From Nocardia wallacei (GTDB lineage Bacteria > Actinomycetota > Actinomycetes > Mycobacteriales > Mycobacteriaceae), in NCBI RefSeq assembly GCF_014466955.1, contig NZ_AP023396.1, positions 5,704,001 to 5,768,000 on the forward strand: a DNA stretch of 64,000 nucleotides. Reading direction: 5' to 3'. Of the stretch, positions 10,919-19,654 are shown piece by piece (the first letter of the stretch is position 1; each line of letters opens with the position of its first letter). Under the pieces are notes generated by a model that was not told the origin of the DNA, made no database searches, and saw only the letters and a list, made by a program, of their open reading frames with translations. Made by a program: the position numbers and the translations under genes.

Positions 10919-11773
10919 TCACCCCGTGAAACTGACCGCGGAGTCGATGCCCCACAGCATGATCGACAGCACCATGTCGATGGCGATGATCGCCACCGAA
11001 CTCGCGCGCACGGCCCGGCCCGACGCGATCCCCACCCCTTCCGGACCGCCCGCGGCGAAGAATCCGTAGTAGGAGTGCACCAGGATGACCACGGTCGCGA
11101 AGACCGCCACCTTGACCACCGCGGCCACCACGTCGAAGCCGGAGACGAACTGGAAGAAGTAGTGGTCGTAGACCCCCGCCGACTGCCCGTGCACCAGCGT
11201 GATCAGCCCCCGGCACGCCAGATACGACAGGATCAGCGCGATCAGGAAGGTCGGCACCATCGCCACCGCGCCGGCGATCACCCGGGTCGTCACCACGAAC
11301 GGCACCGACCGCAGTCCCTGGGCCTCGATGGCGTCGATCTCCTCGCTGATCCGCATGGCCCCGATCTCGGCGGTCATCCGGCAGCCCGCCTGACCGGCGA
11401 AGCCGACCGCCGCCGCGATCGGCGCCAGCTCCCGGGTGATGGCGTAGGCGGACACGATGCCGGTCACCGGGCCCATGCCGAGAATGTCGAGGGTGGCGAA
11501 GGATTCGATCGCGACCGACGCGCCCATCACCAGGCCCAGCACGATCATCATCGGCACCGTGCCGCCGCCCACGATCACCGAGCCCGCACCCCAGGTCATA
11601 TTCGAGATCGCGCGCATCGTCTCCGCGCCGTAGCGGCGCAGCGTCAGCGGAATCGCCGAGAGCACCTGCCAGGTGAAGGCCAGCGCGAATCCGAGCGACT
11701 CGATCCAGGACAGCCCGAACCGGTGGCCGCGCAGCCGTCGCAATCCCTTGGGGGCGTAGCTCGATGCCGTCAT
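10919..11773 (-). CDS. yrbEB: YrbEB-type ABC permease (MlaE family)
   Basis: 284 residues, multi-spanning. The MlaE/YrbE signature EEIDAIEAQG is present in the central part together with GMGPVTGIVSAYAITRELAP. This is the second permease subunit of the Mce lipid importer; the ATPase (MceG) is normally encoded elsewhere and is absent here. ATG overlaps the preceding stop by one base (TGATG). Confidence 0.93.
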   Translation of the reverse strand: MTASSYAPKGLRRLRGHRFGLSWIESLGFALAFTWQVLSAIPLTLRRYGAETMRAISNMTWGAGSVIVGGGTVPMMIVLGLVMGASVAIESFATLDILGMGPVTGIVSAYAITRELAPIAAAVGFAGQAGCRMTAEIGAMRISEEIDAIEAQGLRSVPFVVTTRVIAGAVAMVPTFLIALILSYLACRGLITLVHGQSAGVYDHYFFQFVSGFDVVAAVVKVAVFATVVILVHSYYGFFAAGGPEGVGIASGRAVRASSVAIIAIDMVLSIMLWGIDSAVSFTG

Positions 11774-12615
11774 CAGGCCAGCCTCGTCGGCAGGAACATG
11801 GCGGTGATCTGCGTGATGACCAGGTTCACCAGCACGATCGACACCACCGACAGCACCACCGCCGCGTTCACCGCGTCGGTGACCCCGCGCGGTCCGCCCT
11901 TGGCCTCCAAGCCGCGCTGGCAGGCGATCACCACCACCAGGAATCCGAAGATCATCGCCTTCACCAGCGAGATCCAGACGTCGGCGAGCGTGGTGAACGA
12001 TCCGAACGTCGTCCAGTAGCTACCCGGCGTGACGTTCTGGCCGCCGACCGCCACCGTGTACCCGGCCAGCACGCCCACGAAGATGATCAGCACGTTCAGC
12101 AGCGGCGCCACCACCAGCATGGCGATGATCCGCGGAATCACCAGGCGGTGTATGGGACTGATGCCCATGGTGGTCAGCGCGTCGATCTCCTCGCGGATGG
12201 TGCGCGCGCCCAGATCCGCCGCGATCGCCGCCGCGCCGGCCCCGCCGAGCAGGAAGCCCGTCGCCAGCGGCGCGCCCTGTTTGATGACCCCCAGCCCGCC
12301 GGTCGCGCCCAGTAGCGAATCCGCGCCGAGCGTGCGAATCAGGTTGCCCACCTGTACCGACACGATGACGCCGAACGGAATGGCCATCAGGATCGCCGGA
12401 ATCGCGGTCACCGTGACCAGCCACCAGCCCTGCACGATAGCCTCGCGCCAGTGCAATCGGCCGCGCACGAGGTCGGTAACCGCGCCGAGCACCGCCTCCT
12501 CGGCGATGCGCACCGCGCGCCCGAAGGTGCGCACCGCGGACACCGCGGTGTCGGAGAAGTTCCGTCGCAGCACTCGTGCGGCGGAGGGGAGCGGATTCGG
12601 AACGGTAACTGTCAC
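11773..12615 (-). CDS. yrbEA: YrbEA-type ABC permease (MlaE family)
   Basis: 280 residues, first gene of the operon. It carries the family motif REEIDALTTMGISPIHRLVIPR and five or so hydrophobic segments. Together with YrbEB it forms the inner-membrane channel on which the MceA-F tunnel sits. The ATG at 12615 is followed upstream by the only sizeable intergenic gap of the locus, where the operon promoter must be. Confidence 0.93.
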   Translation of the reverse strand: MTVTVPNPLPSAARVLRRNFSDTAVSAVRTFGRAVRIAEEAVLGAVTDLVRGRLHWREAIVQGWWLVTVTAIPAILMAIPFGVIVSVQVGNLIRTLGADSLLGATGGLGVIKQGAPLATGFLLGGAGAAAIAADLGARTIREEIDALTTMGISPIHRLVIPRIIAMLVVAPLLNVLIIFVGVLAGYTVAVGGQNVTPGSYWTTFGSFTTLADVWISLVKAMIFGFLVVVIACQRGLEAKGGPRGVTDAVNAAVVLSVVSIVLVNLVITQITAMFLPTRLA

Positions 12616-12895
12616 AACGGCTTCGTTCGACGGCTGGGCGGTACGGCGTTCATTGGTACGAAATATTTCCTTTGGCCGACGCCGGATCGGCTCAACGCTG
12701 GAGGTGTCCCAATTCCGGACCGCGCGAGCGCCGCGTCGTCACAATGCGGCGGCCGCGCGGGCGGGCGCGTGTCGGTCCCGGACGGTAGTATCGGCATCCG
12801 GTCGCCGGGTTCGGTGACCGAACGAAATGTCTGGCCGGGCACGGCCATTCAGGGGATGTGTCGGCACAATACTGCCGACGGAATGTGGGGAATCG
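12616..12895. other. Divergent promoter region, yrbEA / exported protein
   Basis: This 280-bp gap separates the mce operon from the divergent exported-protein gene and must hold promoters for both. The stretch near 12655-12672 (ACGAAATATTTCCTTTGG) is notably AT-rich compared with its surroundings and could be part of the mce promoter or an operator. I see no convincing -35/-10 pair and no gene. Confidence 0.4.
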
Positions 12896-13438
12896 ATGAC
12901 AGTCGACAAGTTCGCCGCCGCGGCCCTACTCGCGATCGGCGCCACCGCCGCCACCGCCGGCATCGTGCACGCCCAACCGGCACCCGCCACCGAGATCGCC
13001 GTGCGGGCCACCGATCACGGCATCGGCTACACGACCGCACCGACCGCGGACCACCTGGGCGTGACCACCACCGTCGAGTCGGGGCGGTTCGTCGCCGCTC
13101 CCGACGCCACCTCGATCGCGCTCACCGACGCCACGGGCGCCACCGTCGCGGTCGTGCCGCTGGGCCTGCAGACCGCCGCCGGAGCGGTCGGGATCACCCC
13201 GCGCATCGACAACGACGGCCGCACCCTCACCCTCACACCGCACTCGGCCACGGCGGCGCAGTCGATCGACGAAGCCGCCGACACCCTGGCCCGCAAGCAA
13301 TACAACGCCGGTGTCGGCGCGCTCATCGGCGCCGGTATCGGCGCGGTGATCGGGTTCTTCCTCGGCGGCGTCGGCGCGCTGGTCACCGTCCCGATCGGGG
13401 CCGGCCTCGGCGCGCTGATCGGCTACTCCACCCCGTAG
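12896..13438 (+). CDS. Exported protein with C-terminal glycine zipper
   Basis: 180 residues. A Sec signal peptide (FAAAALLAIGATAATAGIVHA, cleaved near Ala-Gln-Pro) is followed by a roughly 100-residue Thr/Ala/Val-rich domain of unknown function. A hydrophobic glycine-zipper tail follows (ALIGAGIGAVIGFFLGGVG and IGAGLGALIG) that could insert into a membrane. ATG 12896 is chosen because it begins exactly at the signal peptide. A broken relative with the same plan lies at 47524-47830. A 46-bp palindrome directly downstream should terminate the transcript. Function not recognised. Confidence 0.75.
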   Translation: MTVDKFAAAALLAIGATAATAGIVHAQPAPATEIAVRATDHGIGYTTAPTADHLGVTTTVESGRFVAAPDATSIALTDATGATVAVVPLGLQTAAGAVGITPRIDNDGRTLTLTPHSATAAQSIDEAADTLARKQYNAGVGALIGAGIGAVIGFFLGGVGALVTVPIGAGLGALIGYSTP

Positions 13439-13454
13439 CGCGCATCGGCATCAC

Positions 13455-13500
13455 CACCCGCGGCCCGGCCGCCGGATATCCGGTGGCCGGGCCGCGGGTG
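13455..13500 (+). terminator. Long GC-rich hairpin terminator
   Basis: A 46-bp palindrome centred on GGATATCC, with arms CACCCGCGGCCCGGCC and its complement and a single G-T mismatch. It starts 17 bp after the stop of the exported glycine-zipper protein. There is no T-run, as is common for actinobacterial terminators. Confidence 0.7.
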
Positions 13501-13654
13501 TATACCGCACGCGGAAACCTTGGTGCAGTTCCCAATTCGCGGCCGATACCGGGAACGGTCACCACATAATTTCGCCGAACCTCCCTCGGCGTAGCTCCTC
13601 TCGTCTTCTCCTGGATCGCACAGCGATTCGTCCTCGGTGCGATCAGGAGTCACC

Positions 13655-14527
13655 ATGTCGAACGAGGAAACAGCGTTCACGGCCGCGGGTCGCCGCGACT
13701 TCCTGCGGTACGCGGCGAGTTTCGCGGCCGCCGCGGGTATCGGCGCGGCGGCAGCGCCGATCGGCGCACGATCACCGGGCCCGCTCGGCGCCTTCGAGGC
13801 CCTGGTGCTCGACTCGGTTCGCGGCGTCTGCGTGATGGTGTTCCCGGGACCGGACGAATGGTCCCGGGTACAGGGCGTGACGTGGCCGGGCCGCGGGCCG
13901 ATCGAGTCCGGTGGCGGCGAGTTCATCGTCGAGCTGTTCGACCAGTACCTCGCTACCGGCGACCAGCTGACCAGGCCGCTGGCCGCCGCGCTCGCCGCCG
14001 GACTGAACGACCTCGGCATACCCGCGGCCCCGCTGCTCGGGGTGTCACCGGAGCAGGGGCGCACCCTGGACCAGGCGCTGGGATTCGCCTACTCCGATCG
14101 CACACTGCCGTTGTCTCTGCTGGTAGGGCTGGTGCTGACCTTCGGTGCGCTGCTGATCGCGCCCGCCAGCCTGGTCGGACCGCTCGGGTCGCCGTTCGCC
14201 CGCCTGAGCCTGCGCGACAAGTGCCGGGTGATCGAGTTGCTCGAACGGCCCCTACCGGCCCTGGTCGGCCTGATCGACGGCGGACTGCCCGGCCCGCTGC
14301 GCGGTTCGGCGAGCGGCTTCCTGCGATTCGCGGGCGGGATCCTGTTGGAAGGCACCGCCTTCGGCGTGCATTCGGAGATGGCCATGTTCGACCCGGTGGC
14401 ACGGGCCGTCGTCGGGCGGCCGCCGTCGTGGGAACTCACCGGCTACCGCCCGGCCGGCCTGCTCGAGGGCCACGACGAGCTGATCGGCTACTACCAAGGC
14501 CGTACGGAGGTGCCCGCGGATGCGTGA
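13655..14527 (+). CDS. Tat-exported partner protein of GMC oxidoreductase
   Basis: 290 residues. The N-terminus has a twin-arginine signal (GRRDFLRYAASF, Arg13-Arg14, then an Ala-rich hydrophobic stretch), so the folded protein should be exported. The mature part has no motif I recognise with certainty. Its position, overlapping the GMC oxidoreductase start by 8 bp, resembles the small subunit that escorts a flavoprotein dehydrogenase, as in gluconate 2-dehydrogenase; that role is inference. ATG 13655 follows AGGAG at 13646. Confidence 0.75.
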   Translation: MSNEETAFTAAGRRDFLRYAASFAAAAGIGAAAAPIGARSPGPLGAFEALVLDSVRGVCVMVFPGPDEWSRVQGVTWPGRGPIESGGGEFIVELFDQYLATGDQLTRPLAAALAAGLNDLGIPAAPLLGVSPEQGRTLDQALGFAYSDRTLPLSLLVGLVLTFGALLIAPASLVGPLGSPFARLSLRDKCRVIELLERPLPALVGLIDGGLPGPLRGSASGFLRFAGGILLEGTAFGVHSEMAMFDPVARAVVGRPPSWELTGYRPAGLLEGHDELIGYYQGRTEVPADA

Positions 14528-16322
14528 CGTCATCGTGATCGGAGCGGGCGGCGGCGGGCCTGTCATCGCCGCCGAACTGGCCGGGCGCGGCCTGGATGTG
14601 CTGTTACTGGAGGCGGGCCCGCGCCACGGCGCGCCGAGCGAGCAGTGGTCGCACGCCGAGAACGACGCCAACAACCCCAACCACGGTTTCCTGCGGTTCG
14701 GCCCGCAGGACCGGCGCCAGCCCGCATGGTTCCGGGAGTGGGCGTCGAACGTCTACGCCTGGCAGCTGGCCGGGGTCGGCGGGACCACCGCGCACTACTT
14801 CGCCAACAGCCCGCGCCCGTACCCGGGCGTATTCCAGGGCTATTCGGGTCCCGACGCGGCCGCCTACGATCGCGCGCACGAATTCCCGTTCCCCTACGCG
14901 GAATTCGTGCCGTATCTGGAGTGGGTGGAGGCGACGCTGCCGGTGCAGACCGCGGCCATGGGCACCAAGGAGCAGCTGACCTTCCGCGGCTGCGAGAACG
15001 TCGGGCTGCCGGTGCAGACCACCCGCACCACCACCGGGGCCTCGTTCCGGCCCCAGCAGAACGCCATCCTGCAACCCGGCGGCAATGCCGGGCGCAGCGA
15101 TCGCGCCGACCTGCTGACCTATCCGGACGCGACCGGCTGCACCTTCTGCGGGCACTGTTTCCAGGGCTGCTACGAGCCGATCGGGGCGCCACGCAACCGC
15201 GCCGCCAAACGCTCCACCGACAACAGCTATGTGCCGCTGGGCCTCGCCGCCGACGCCGTCCGTCCCGGCGGCCGGGCCGTCGAACTGCTCGCCGACAGCT
15301 TCGTACAGCAGATCCACACCGAACAGCACGGCGGCGAGCTGGTCGCGACCGGCGTCACCTGGCGCGACAATTCCAGCGGCGCGCGGTTCACCGAGGACGC
15401 CCGCGTGGTGGTGCTCGCGGGCGGCTCGACCGAGAGCCCGCGGCTGTGGCTCAACAGCGGGCTGCCCAACCCCAACGACTGGGTGGGGCGCGGGCACACC
15501 GACCACTTCCTGGACTGGGTCGTCGGCAGTTTCGACGAGTACACCGGTAACTCCAAGGGCGCCAACTCCTCGGCCCGCGTCGACTTTCCGGGCCACGGCG
15601 GCATCGAGAACGTCGGGCTGACCCCGGCCATCCAGGCGTTCTCGATGGCCCTGTCCGACAGCGGCGTACGCGGCGTCTACGACAACGGCCGCGCCCCGCT
15701 GGGTCCCTGGGACGGCCCGGCCGGGCGGCTGGTCGGCACGGAGCTGATGGAACTGCTTTCCGGCGGCATCGACCATCTGCTGAACTTCCTCGTCCTCACC
15801 GACGACCACGTCGAGCCGCGGAACCGGATCAGCCTGTCGCTGTTCCCCGCCGACGAGAACGGCGCCCCCGCCAAGATCGATGTCGCACGGCGGCAACGCG
15901 ATCCGCGGACGCTGGCGAACCGGGAGTTCATGGCCGCCCGCGCCGCGGAGATCATGCGGGCGGCCGGGGCGCGCAAGGTGTACCGGGTGGACTGGGCGCC
16001 ATTGCTGCTGCACGTGCACTCGTCTATGCGGATGGGCGCCTCGCCCGCGGACTCGGTGCTCGGCGCCGACGCGCAGGCCCGCTGGGTCCGGCGGCTCTAC
16101 ATCGCCGACAATTCGGCACTGCCGAACGCCCTGGGCGGGCCGAATCCGACCCTGTCCACCCAGGCGCTGGCGACCCGCACCGCCGAGCACATCTTCCGCG
16201 ACTACTTCGGCGGCGACACCTGGGTCGACAAGGAGTCGCCGATCGTCAGCACCGATGCGCGGATCTCCGCGCGCCTGACCGACCTCGGCGACCCGGGCGT
16301 CACAGCAGGAGCAGGCCGATAG
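14520..16322 (+). CDS. GMC family FAD-dependent oxidoreductase with Cys cluster
   Basis: 600 residues. It starts with the FAD-binding motif VIVIGAGGGGPVIAAELAGRG and ends with the GMC C-terminal domain (VHSSMRMGASPADS, then NPTLSTQALATRTAEHI). The conserved His of the active site is in HVHSSMRMG. A Cys-rich segment near residue 205, CTFCGHCFQGC, is typical of the GMC subgroup that includes gluconate 2-dehydrogenase-like and cholesterol-oxidase-like enzymes. With no signal of its own it is probably co-exported with the Tat partner encoded just upstream, oxidising an alcohol in the envelope. Substrate unknown. Confidence 0.88.
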   Translation: MRDVIVIGAGGGGPVIAAELAGRGLDVLLLEAGPRHGAPSEQWSHAENDANNPNHGFLRFGPQDRRQPAWFREWASNVYAWQLAGVGGTTAHYFANSPRPYPGVFQGYSGPDAAAYDRAHEFPFPYAEFVPYLEWVEATLPVQTAAMGTKEQLTFRGCENVGLPVQTTRTTTGASFRPQQNAILQPGGNAGRSDRADLLTYPDATGCTFCGHCFQGCYEPIGAPRNRAAKRSTDNSYVPLGLAADAVRPGGRAVELLADSFVQQIHTEQHGGELVATGVTWRDNSSGARFTEDARVVVLAGGSTESPRLWLNSGLPNPNDWVGRGHTDHFLDWVVGSFDEYTGNSKGANSSARVDFPGHGGIENVGLTPAIQAFSMALSDSGVRGVYDNGRAPLGPWDGPAGRLVGTELMELLSGGIDHLLNFLVLTDDHVEPRNRISLSLFPADENGAPAKIDVARRQRDPRTLANREFMAARAAEIMRAAGARKVYRVDWAPLLLHVHSSMRMGASPADSVLGADAQARWVRRLYIADNSALPNALGGPNPTLSTQALATRTAEHIFRDYFGGDTWVDKESPIVSTDARISARLTDLGDPGVTAGAGR

Positions 16323-16443
16323 CCGCGGCGGCGACCAGCAGGACCCACACGGCCATGACGCCGTTCGCGGAAGTCGTGGAACCGAAGCACTCGGCCACCC
16401 GAATCGGTCGATGGTCTCTGGTCACCGGATCAGAGGTGTTCAT
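16300..16443 (-). CDS. Small single-pass membrane protein
   Basis: 47 residues ending in one hydrophobic helix (VMAVWVLLVAAAAIGLLLL), so a tail-anchored small membrane protein. The ATG at 16443 has GAGAGGA 8 bp upstream, which favours it over upstream starts. The last 23 bp overlap the end of the GMC gene on the other strand. No homology recognised; it could be spurious. Confidence 0.4.
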   Translation of the reverse strand: MNTSDPVTRDHRPIRVAECFGSTTSANGVMAVWVLLVAAAAIGLLLL

Positions 16444-16630
16444 TGTGATCATCCTCTCGGGACTCGCCATGTCGACGCGCACTGCGTCCTCATCGATCGC
16501 CATACCCGCCCACGTTGCGTACCAACAGGTTTGAAGTTCGCAATGCTGTGACCCCGCTCACCGCCGGCGGCGATCCGGCAAATGCCCGGACCGGTCGGTC
16601 ATTCGACCTGCGGGACCGGCGGCGGGTGCG

Positions 16631-16670
16631 TAGGATCGGACAGCGTTGCCCGAAAGATGCTCCAGGGCAA
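16631..16670 (+). promoter_or_regulatory. -10 box plus 25-bp palindromic operator, P450-1
   Basis: TAGGAT (16631-16636) is followed after exactly 9 bp by TTGCCCGAA-N-CTCCAGGGCAA (16646-16670), whose TTGCCC/GGGCAA ends form an inverted repeat with a 13-bp spacer. The same layout, with TACGAT and the same spacings, occurs before the second P450 at 18189-18228. I read it as a -10 hexamer with a repressor or activator site over the transcription start. The rest of 16444-16830 shows no gene. Confidence 0.55.
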
Positions 16671-16830
16671 TACGTTTGCTAGACCTCGGGATACCGTCGG
16701 TGCGATCCGGCGTCAGGGTGGGGCGGTCGAAGCAGTGCCTTATCCGCGCGCGGCGAGTCGGCGGCGTCCCCGGTGACGTTCCCACCGCCGGACCCGCAAC
16801 CGTCCGGCCGCAGTCAGTAAGGAGCTCCCG

Positions 16831-18078
16831 ATGTTGGAGTCTGTGTCGCATCCGATCGTCCTGAATCCCGACGGCGTGGACATTCAGGGCGAGTCCGCCC
16901 GCATCCGCGCGCAGGGGCCCGTCACCGCGGTCGCGCTACACGACGGTGTGCGCGCCTGGTCCGTGACCGACCAGGCCATCCTCCGGGATCTGCTGCGCGA
17001 CAAGCGCGTATCCAAGGACCCGCGGCAGCACTGGCCCGCCTTCCGGGAGGGCCGCATCACCCCGGCCTGGGGTCTGTTCACCTGGGTGGCGGTGACCAAC
17101 ATGTTCACCGCCTACGGCGCGGACCACACCCGCCTGCGCCGGCTGGTCCAGCCCGCGTTCACCCAGCGGCGCACCGACGCGATGCGACCGCGCATCGAGG
17201 CGATCACCGCCGACCTGCTGGATCGGCTCGCGCAGACGCCGCCCGGCGAAGCGGTCGACCTCCGCGAGGAATTCGCCTACCCGCTGCCCATCCGGGTCAT
17301 CTCCGAACTGATGGGCGTGCCCGAGTCGCTCAATCCCGGCCTGCGCACCTGCGTCGACGGCATCTTCGACACCTCCCTGACACCCGAGCAGGCCCAGGCC
17401 AATTTCGCCGAGATGCAGCGCATCCTGCGCGAGCTGGTGGAATATCGGCGCGGCACTCCCGGTGACGATATGACCAGCGTGCTCATCGCGCACCGCAGCG
17501 AGGAGGACGGCTCGGCACTGACCGAACAGGAACTCGTCGACACCCTGCTGCTGGTGATCAGCGCCGGACACGAGACCACTGTGAATTTGCTGGATCAGGC
17601 GATCTACCTCCTGCTGACCCGGCCGGACCAGCTGGCGCAGCTGGAGTCCGGCGCGGTCGACTGGAAGAACGATCTGGTCGAGGAGGTGCTGCGGTACGAG
17701 GCGCCGGTCGCGCATCTGCCGCTGCGCTACGCCGTCGAGGACATCGATATCGAGACCGCCGACGGCGTCGTCCACATCGGCCGCGGCGAACCGATTCTCG
17801 CCTCCTACGCCGCGGCCAATCGCGACCCGAAGGTGCACGGCGACACCGCCGACCAGTTCGATGTGACGCGAATCAACAAGGCGCACATGGCCTTCGGCTA
17901 CGGCGCGCACCTGTGCCTGGGCGCGCCGCTGGCCCGGCTGGAGGCCGAGGTGGCGCTGCCCGCCCTCTTCCGCCGCTTCCCCGGCATGCGGCTGGCTGCC
18001 GACCGGTCGGAACTGGGCACGGTGGCGAGTTTCATCTCCAACGGCCACAAACGACTGCCCGTGCGGCTGACCGCCTGA
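16831..18078 (+). CDS. Cytochrome P450 (canonical)
   Basis: 415-residue soluble bacterial P450. All hallmarks are present: I-helix oxygen-activation motif AGHETT near residue 246, K-helix EEVLRY (ExxR), and the haem loop FGYGAHLCLG with the Cys ligand at residue 362. It resembles the CYP107/CYP105-type enzymes that hydroxylate natural products. AAGGAG precedes the ATG by 6 bp. It heads the probable biosynthetic region and shares a promoter-operator module with the next P450, so the two are likely co-regulated. Redox partners are not encoded nearby. Confidence 0.93.
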   Translation: MLESVSHPIVLNPDGVDIQGESARIRAQGPVTAVALHDGVRAWSVTDQAILRDLLRDKRVSKDPRQHWPAFREGRITPAWGLFTWVAVTNMFTAYGADHTRLRRLVQPAFTQRRTDAMRPRIEAITADLLDRLAQTPPGEAVDLREEFAYPLPIRVISELMGVPESLNPGLRTCVDGIFDTSLTPEQAQANFAEMQRILRELVEYRRGTPGDDMTSVLIAHRSEEDGSALTEQELVDTLLLVISAGHETTVNLLDQAIYLLLTRPDQLAQLESGAVDWKNDLVEEVLRYEAPVAHLPLRYAVEDIDIETADGVVHIGRGEPILASYAAANRDPKVHGDTADQFDVTRINKAHMAFGYGAHLCLGAPLARLEAEVALPALFRRFPGMRLAADRSELGTVASFISNGHKRLPVRLTA

Positions 18079-18188
18079 CCCTCGCGGCACCGTCCGAACG
18101 GTCCGGTCGCCATGTTCCCGGCGGCGGCCGGACCGGCCGGTCAGCGCTGCGGATTCACGATTAGCCTGCGGGATGCTCCGAGGGTAGC

Positions 18189-18228
18189 TACGATGTAGGG
18201 CTGTTGCCCGAATTGTTCTCAGGGGCAA
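18189..18228 (+). promoter_or_regulatory. -10 box plus 25-bp palindromic operator, P450-2
   Basis: TACGAT (18189-18194), a 9-bp gap, then TTGCCCGAA-N-CTCAGGGGCAA (18204-18228). The inverted repeat TTGCCC-N13-GGGCAA, the following A-x-GTTTG and every spacing match the module upstream of the first P450. The transcript would start near 18200 and have a leader of about 145 bases before the GTG at 18345. No gene is seen elsewhere in 18079-18344. Confidence 0.55.
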
Positions 18229-18344
18229 CAGGTTTGACTCATCATGGGTTTGTTTTGCCGCGAGCGCCGGACGCACCCCGGCCGTCGGCTGAGAGAGGGC
18301 GCCGATGCCCGCATTACGTCTTGTCTACCGTTTGGAGATCATCT

Positions 18345-19586
18345 GTGACCGGTTCTCGTCCACCAGGCGCCTTCATGGACTCGCCGTTGTTCATCGAGGG
18401 GCAGCGATTCTCGATGTACACACCGGAATTCGCCGCCGACCCCCATCCCGCGTACCGGGAAATGCGCCGCCAGCACGGTTCGCTGGTACCCGTCATGCTC
18501 GCGCCCGGTGTGCCGGCCACCTTGGTGATCGGTTACCGCGCCGCGCTGGAGATCCTCAACGACCCGGGGCATTTCCCGGCCGATCCCCGCGCATGGCAGC
18601 AGTCCGTCCCTGAGAACTGCCCGCTGCTGCCGATGCTGGAGTGGCGGCCCAACGCGCTGCGCACCGACGGCCGCGAGCACGACCGCTACCGGGAGGCCAA
18701 TACCGCCGCGATCGACGGCATCGACCTGAACGCGATGCACACGGTGGTCGAGCGGATCGCGATCGGGCTGATCAACACGTTCTGCGAGGAGGGCTACGCC
18801 GATCTGCTCGAGCAGTACATCTACACGCTGGTTCGCAGCACGCTCGACCACATGCTGGGCTGCACCGCCGATGTCGGCGAACGGGTCGCCACCGGCAGCG
18901 CGATGATGTTCGACGCCCAGGGCGACGCCGAGGCCGGTAACCGGATGCTGCTCGAGGCGCTGCAGGAACATATCGCCTACAAGCGCGCGCATCCCGGAAA
19001 CGACATCACCAGCCGGTTGATCGGCCATCCCGCCGGGCTCGACGACGCGGAGATGGTGCACCAACTGGTCACGCTGTACGCGGCCGGTGTCGAGCCGGGG
19101 GTCCATCTGATCGCGAACACGCTGCGCATCATGCTCACCAACGACCGCCTCGGCGGCGATCTGGTCGGTGGCAGCCTGTCGACCCGTGACGCGCTCGACG
19201 AGGTCCTGTTCACCGATCCGCCGCTGGCGAACTACTGCGTCAGCTACCCGCGCCAGCCCATCCTCATCAACGACGTCTGGCTGCCGGCGAACCAACCGGT
19301 CGTGATCAGCATGGCCGCCGTCGGCGCGGACCCGTCCGTCACCGGGGGCGACCGCACCGGCAACCGGTCGCATCTGGCGTGGAGCGCCGGGCCGCACGCC
19401 TGCCCCGCCCGCTCGGTGGCCTACCTCATCGCGCAGGACGCGATCGACCAGCTGCTCGACGCCCTGCCCGACATCCGCCTGGCCGTGCCGGTCGAGGAAC
19501 TGACCTGGCGGCCGGGCCCGTTCCACCGGGCGCTGGTGTCGCTGCCGGTGGCGTTCCCGAAATCCGCACCGTTCAACCTGGGCTGA
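18345..19586 (+). CDS. CYP157-like P450 lacking ExxR
   Basis: 413 residues. The haem loop is present but variant (WSAGPHACPAR, Cys353). The K-helix reads DEVLFTDPPL, so the Arg of the otherwise near-universal ExxR is missing, and the I-helix reads YAAGVEPGVHL, without the AGxxT threonine. These deviations and the C-terminal ELTWRPGPFHRALVSLPV are those of the CYP157 group found in actinobacterial conservons. GTG 18345 has GGAG 7 bp upstream; ATG 18375 is the alternative. Close paralogue of the convergent P450 at 19655-20944. Catalysis cannot be assumed. Confidence 0.85.
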   Translation: MTGSRPPGAFMDSPLFIEGQRFSMYTPEFAADPHPAYREMRRQHGSLVPVMLAPGVPATLVIGYRAALEILNDPGHFPADPRAWQQSVPENCPLLPMLEWRPNALRTDGREHDRYREANTAAIDGIDLNAMHTVVERIAIGLINTFCEEGYADLLEQYIYTLVRSTLDHMLGCTADVGERVATGSAMMFDAQGDAEAGNRMLLEALQEHIAYKRAHPGNDITSRLIGHPAGLDDAEMVHQLVTLYAAGVEPGVHLIANTLRIMLTNDRLGGDLVGGSLSTRDALDEVLFTDPPLANYCVSYPRQPILINDVWLPANQPVVISMAAVGADPSVTGGDRTGNRSHLAWSAGPHACPARSVAYLIAQDAIDQLLDALPDIRLAVPVEELTWRPGPFHRALVSLPVAFPKSAPFNLG

Positions 19587-19654
19587 GGACACCGGGCGCC
19601 CCGCGGCCCGCACATTCCCCGCGGCCGCGGCGGCGGTGGTCGGCGGCCTCCGGT

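Noticed and set aside
18256..18305. GGCTGAGAGAGGGCGC leader resembling the CUGAGA of a TPP riboswitch
   Set aside because: The ACCC and GAACCUGA parts of the thiamine element are absent and the downstream gene is a P450.
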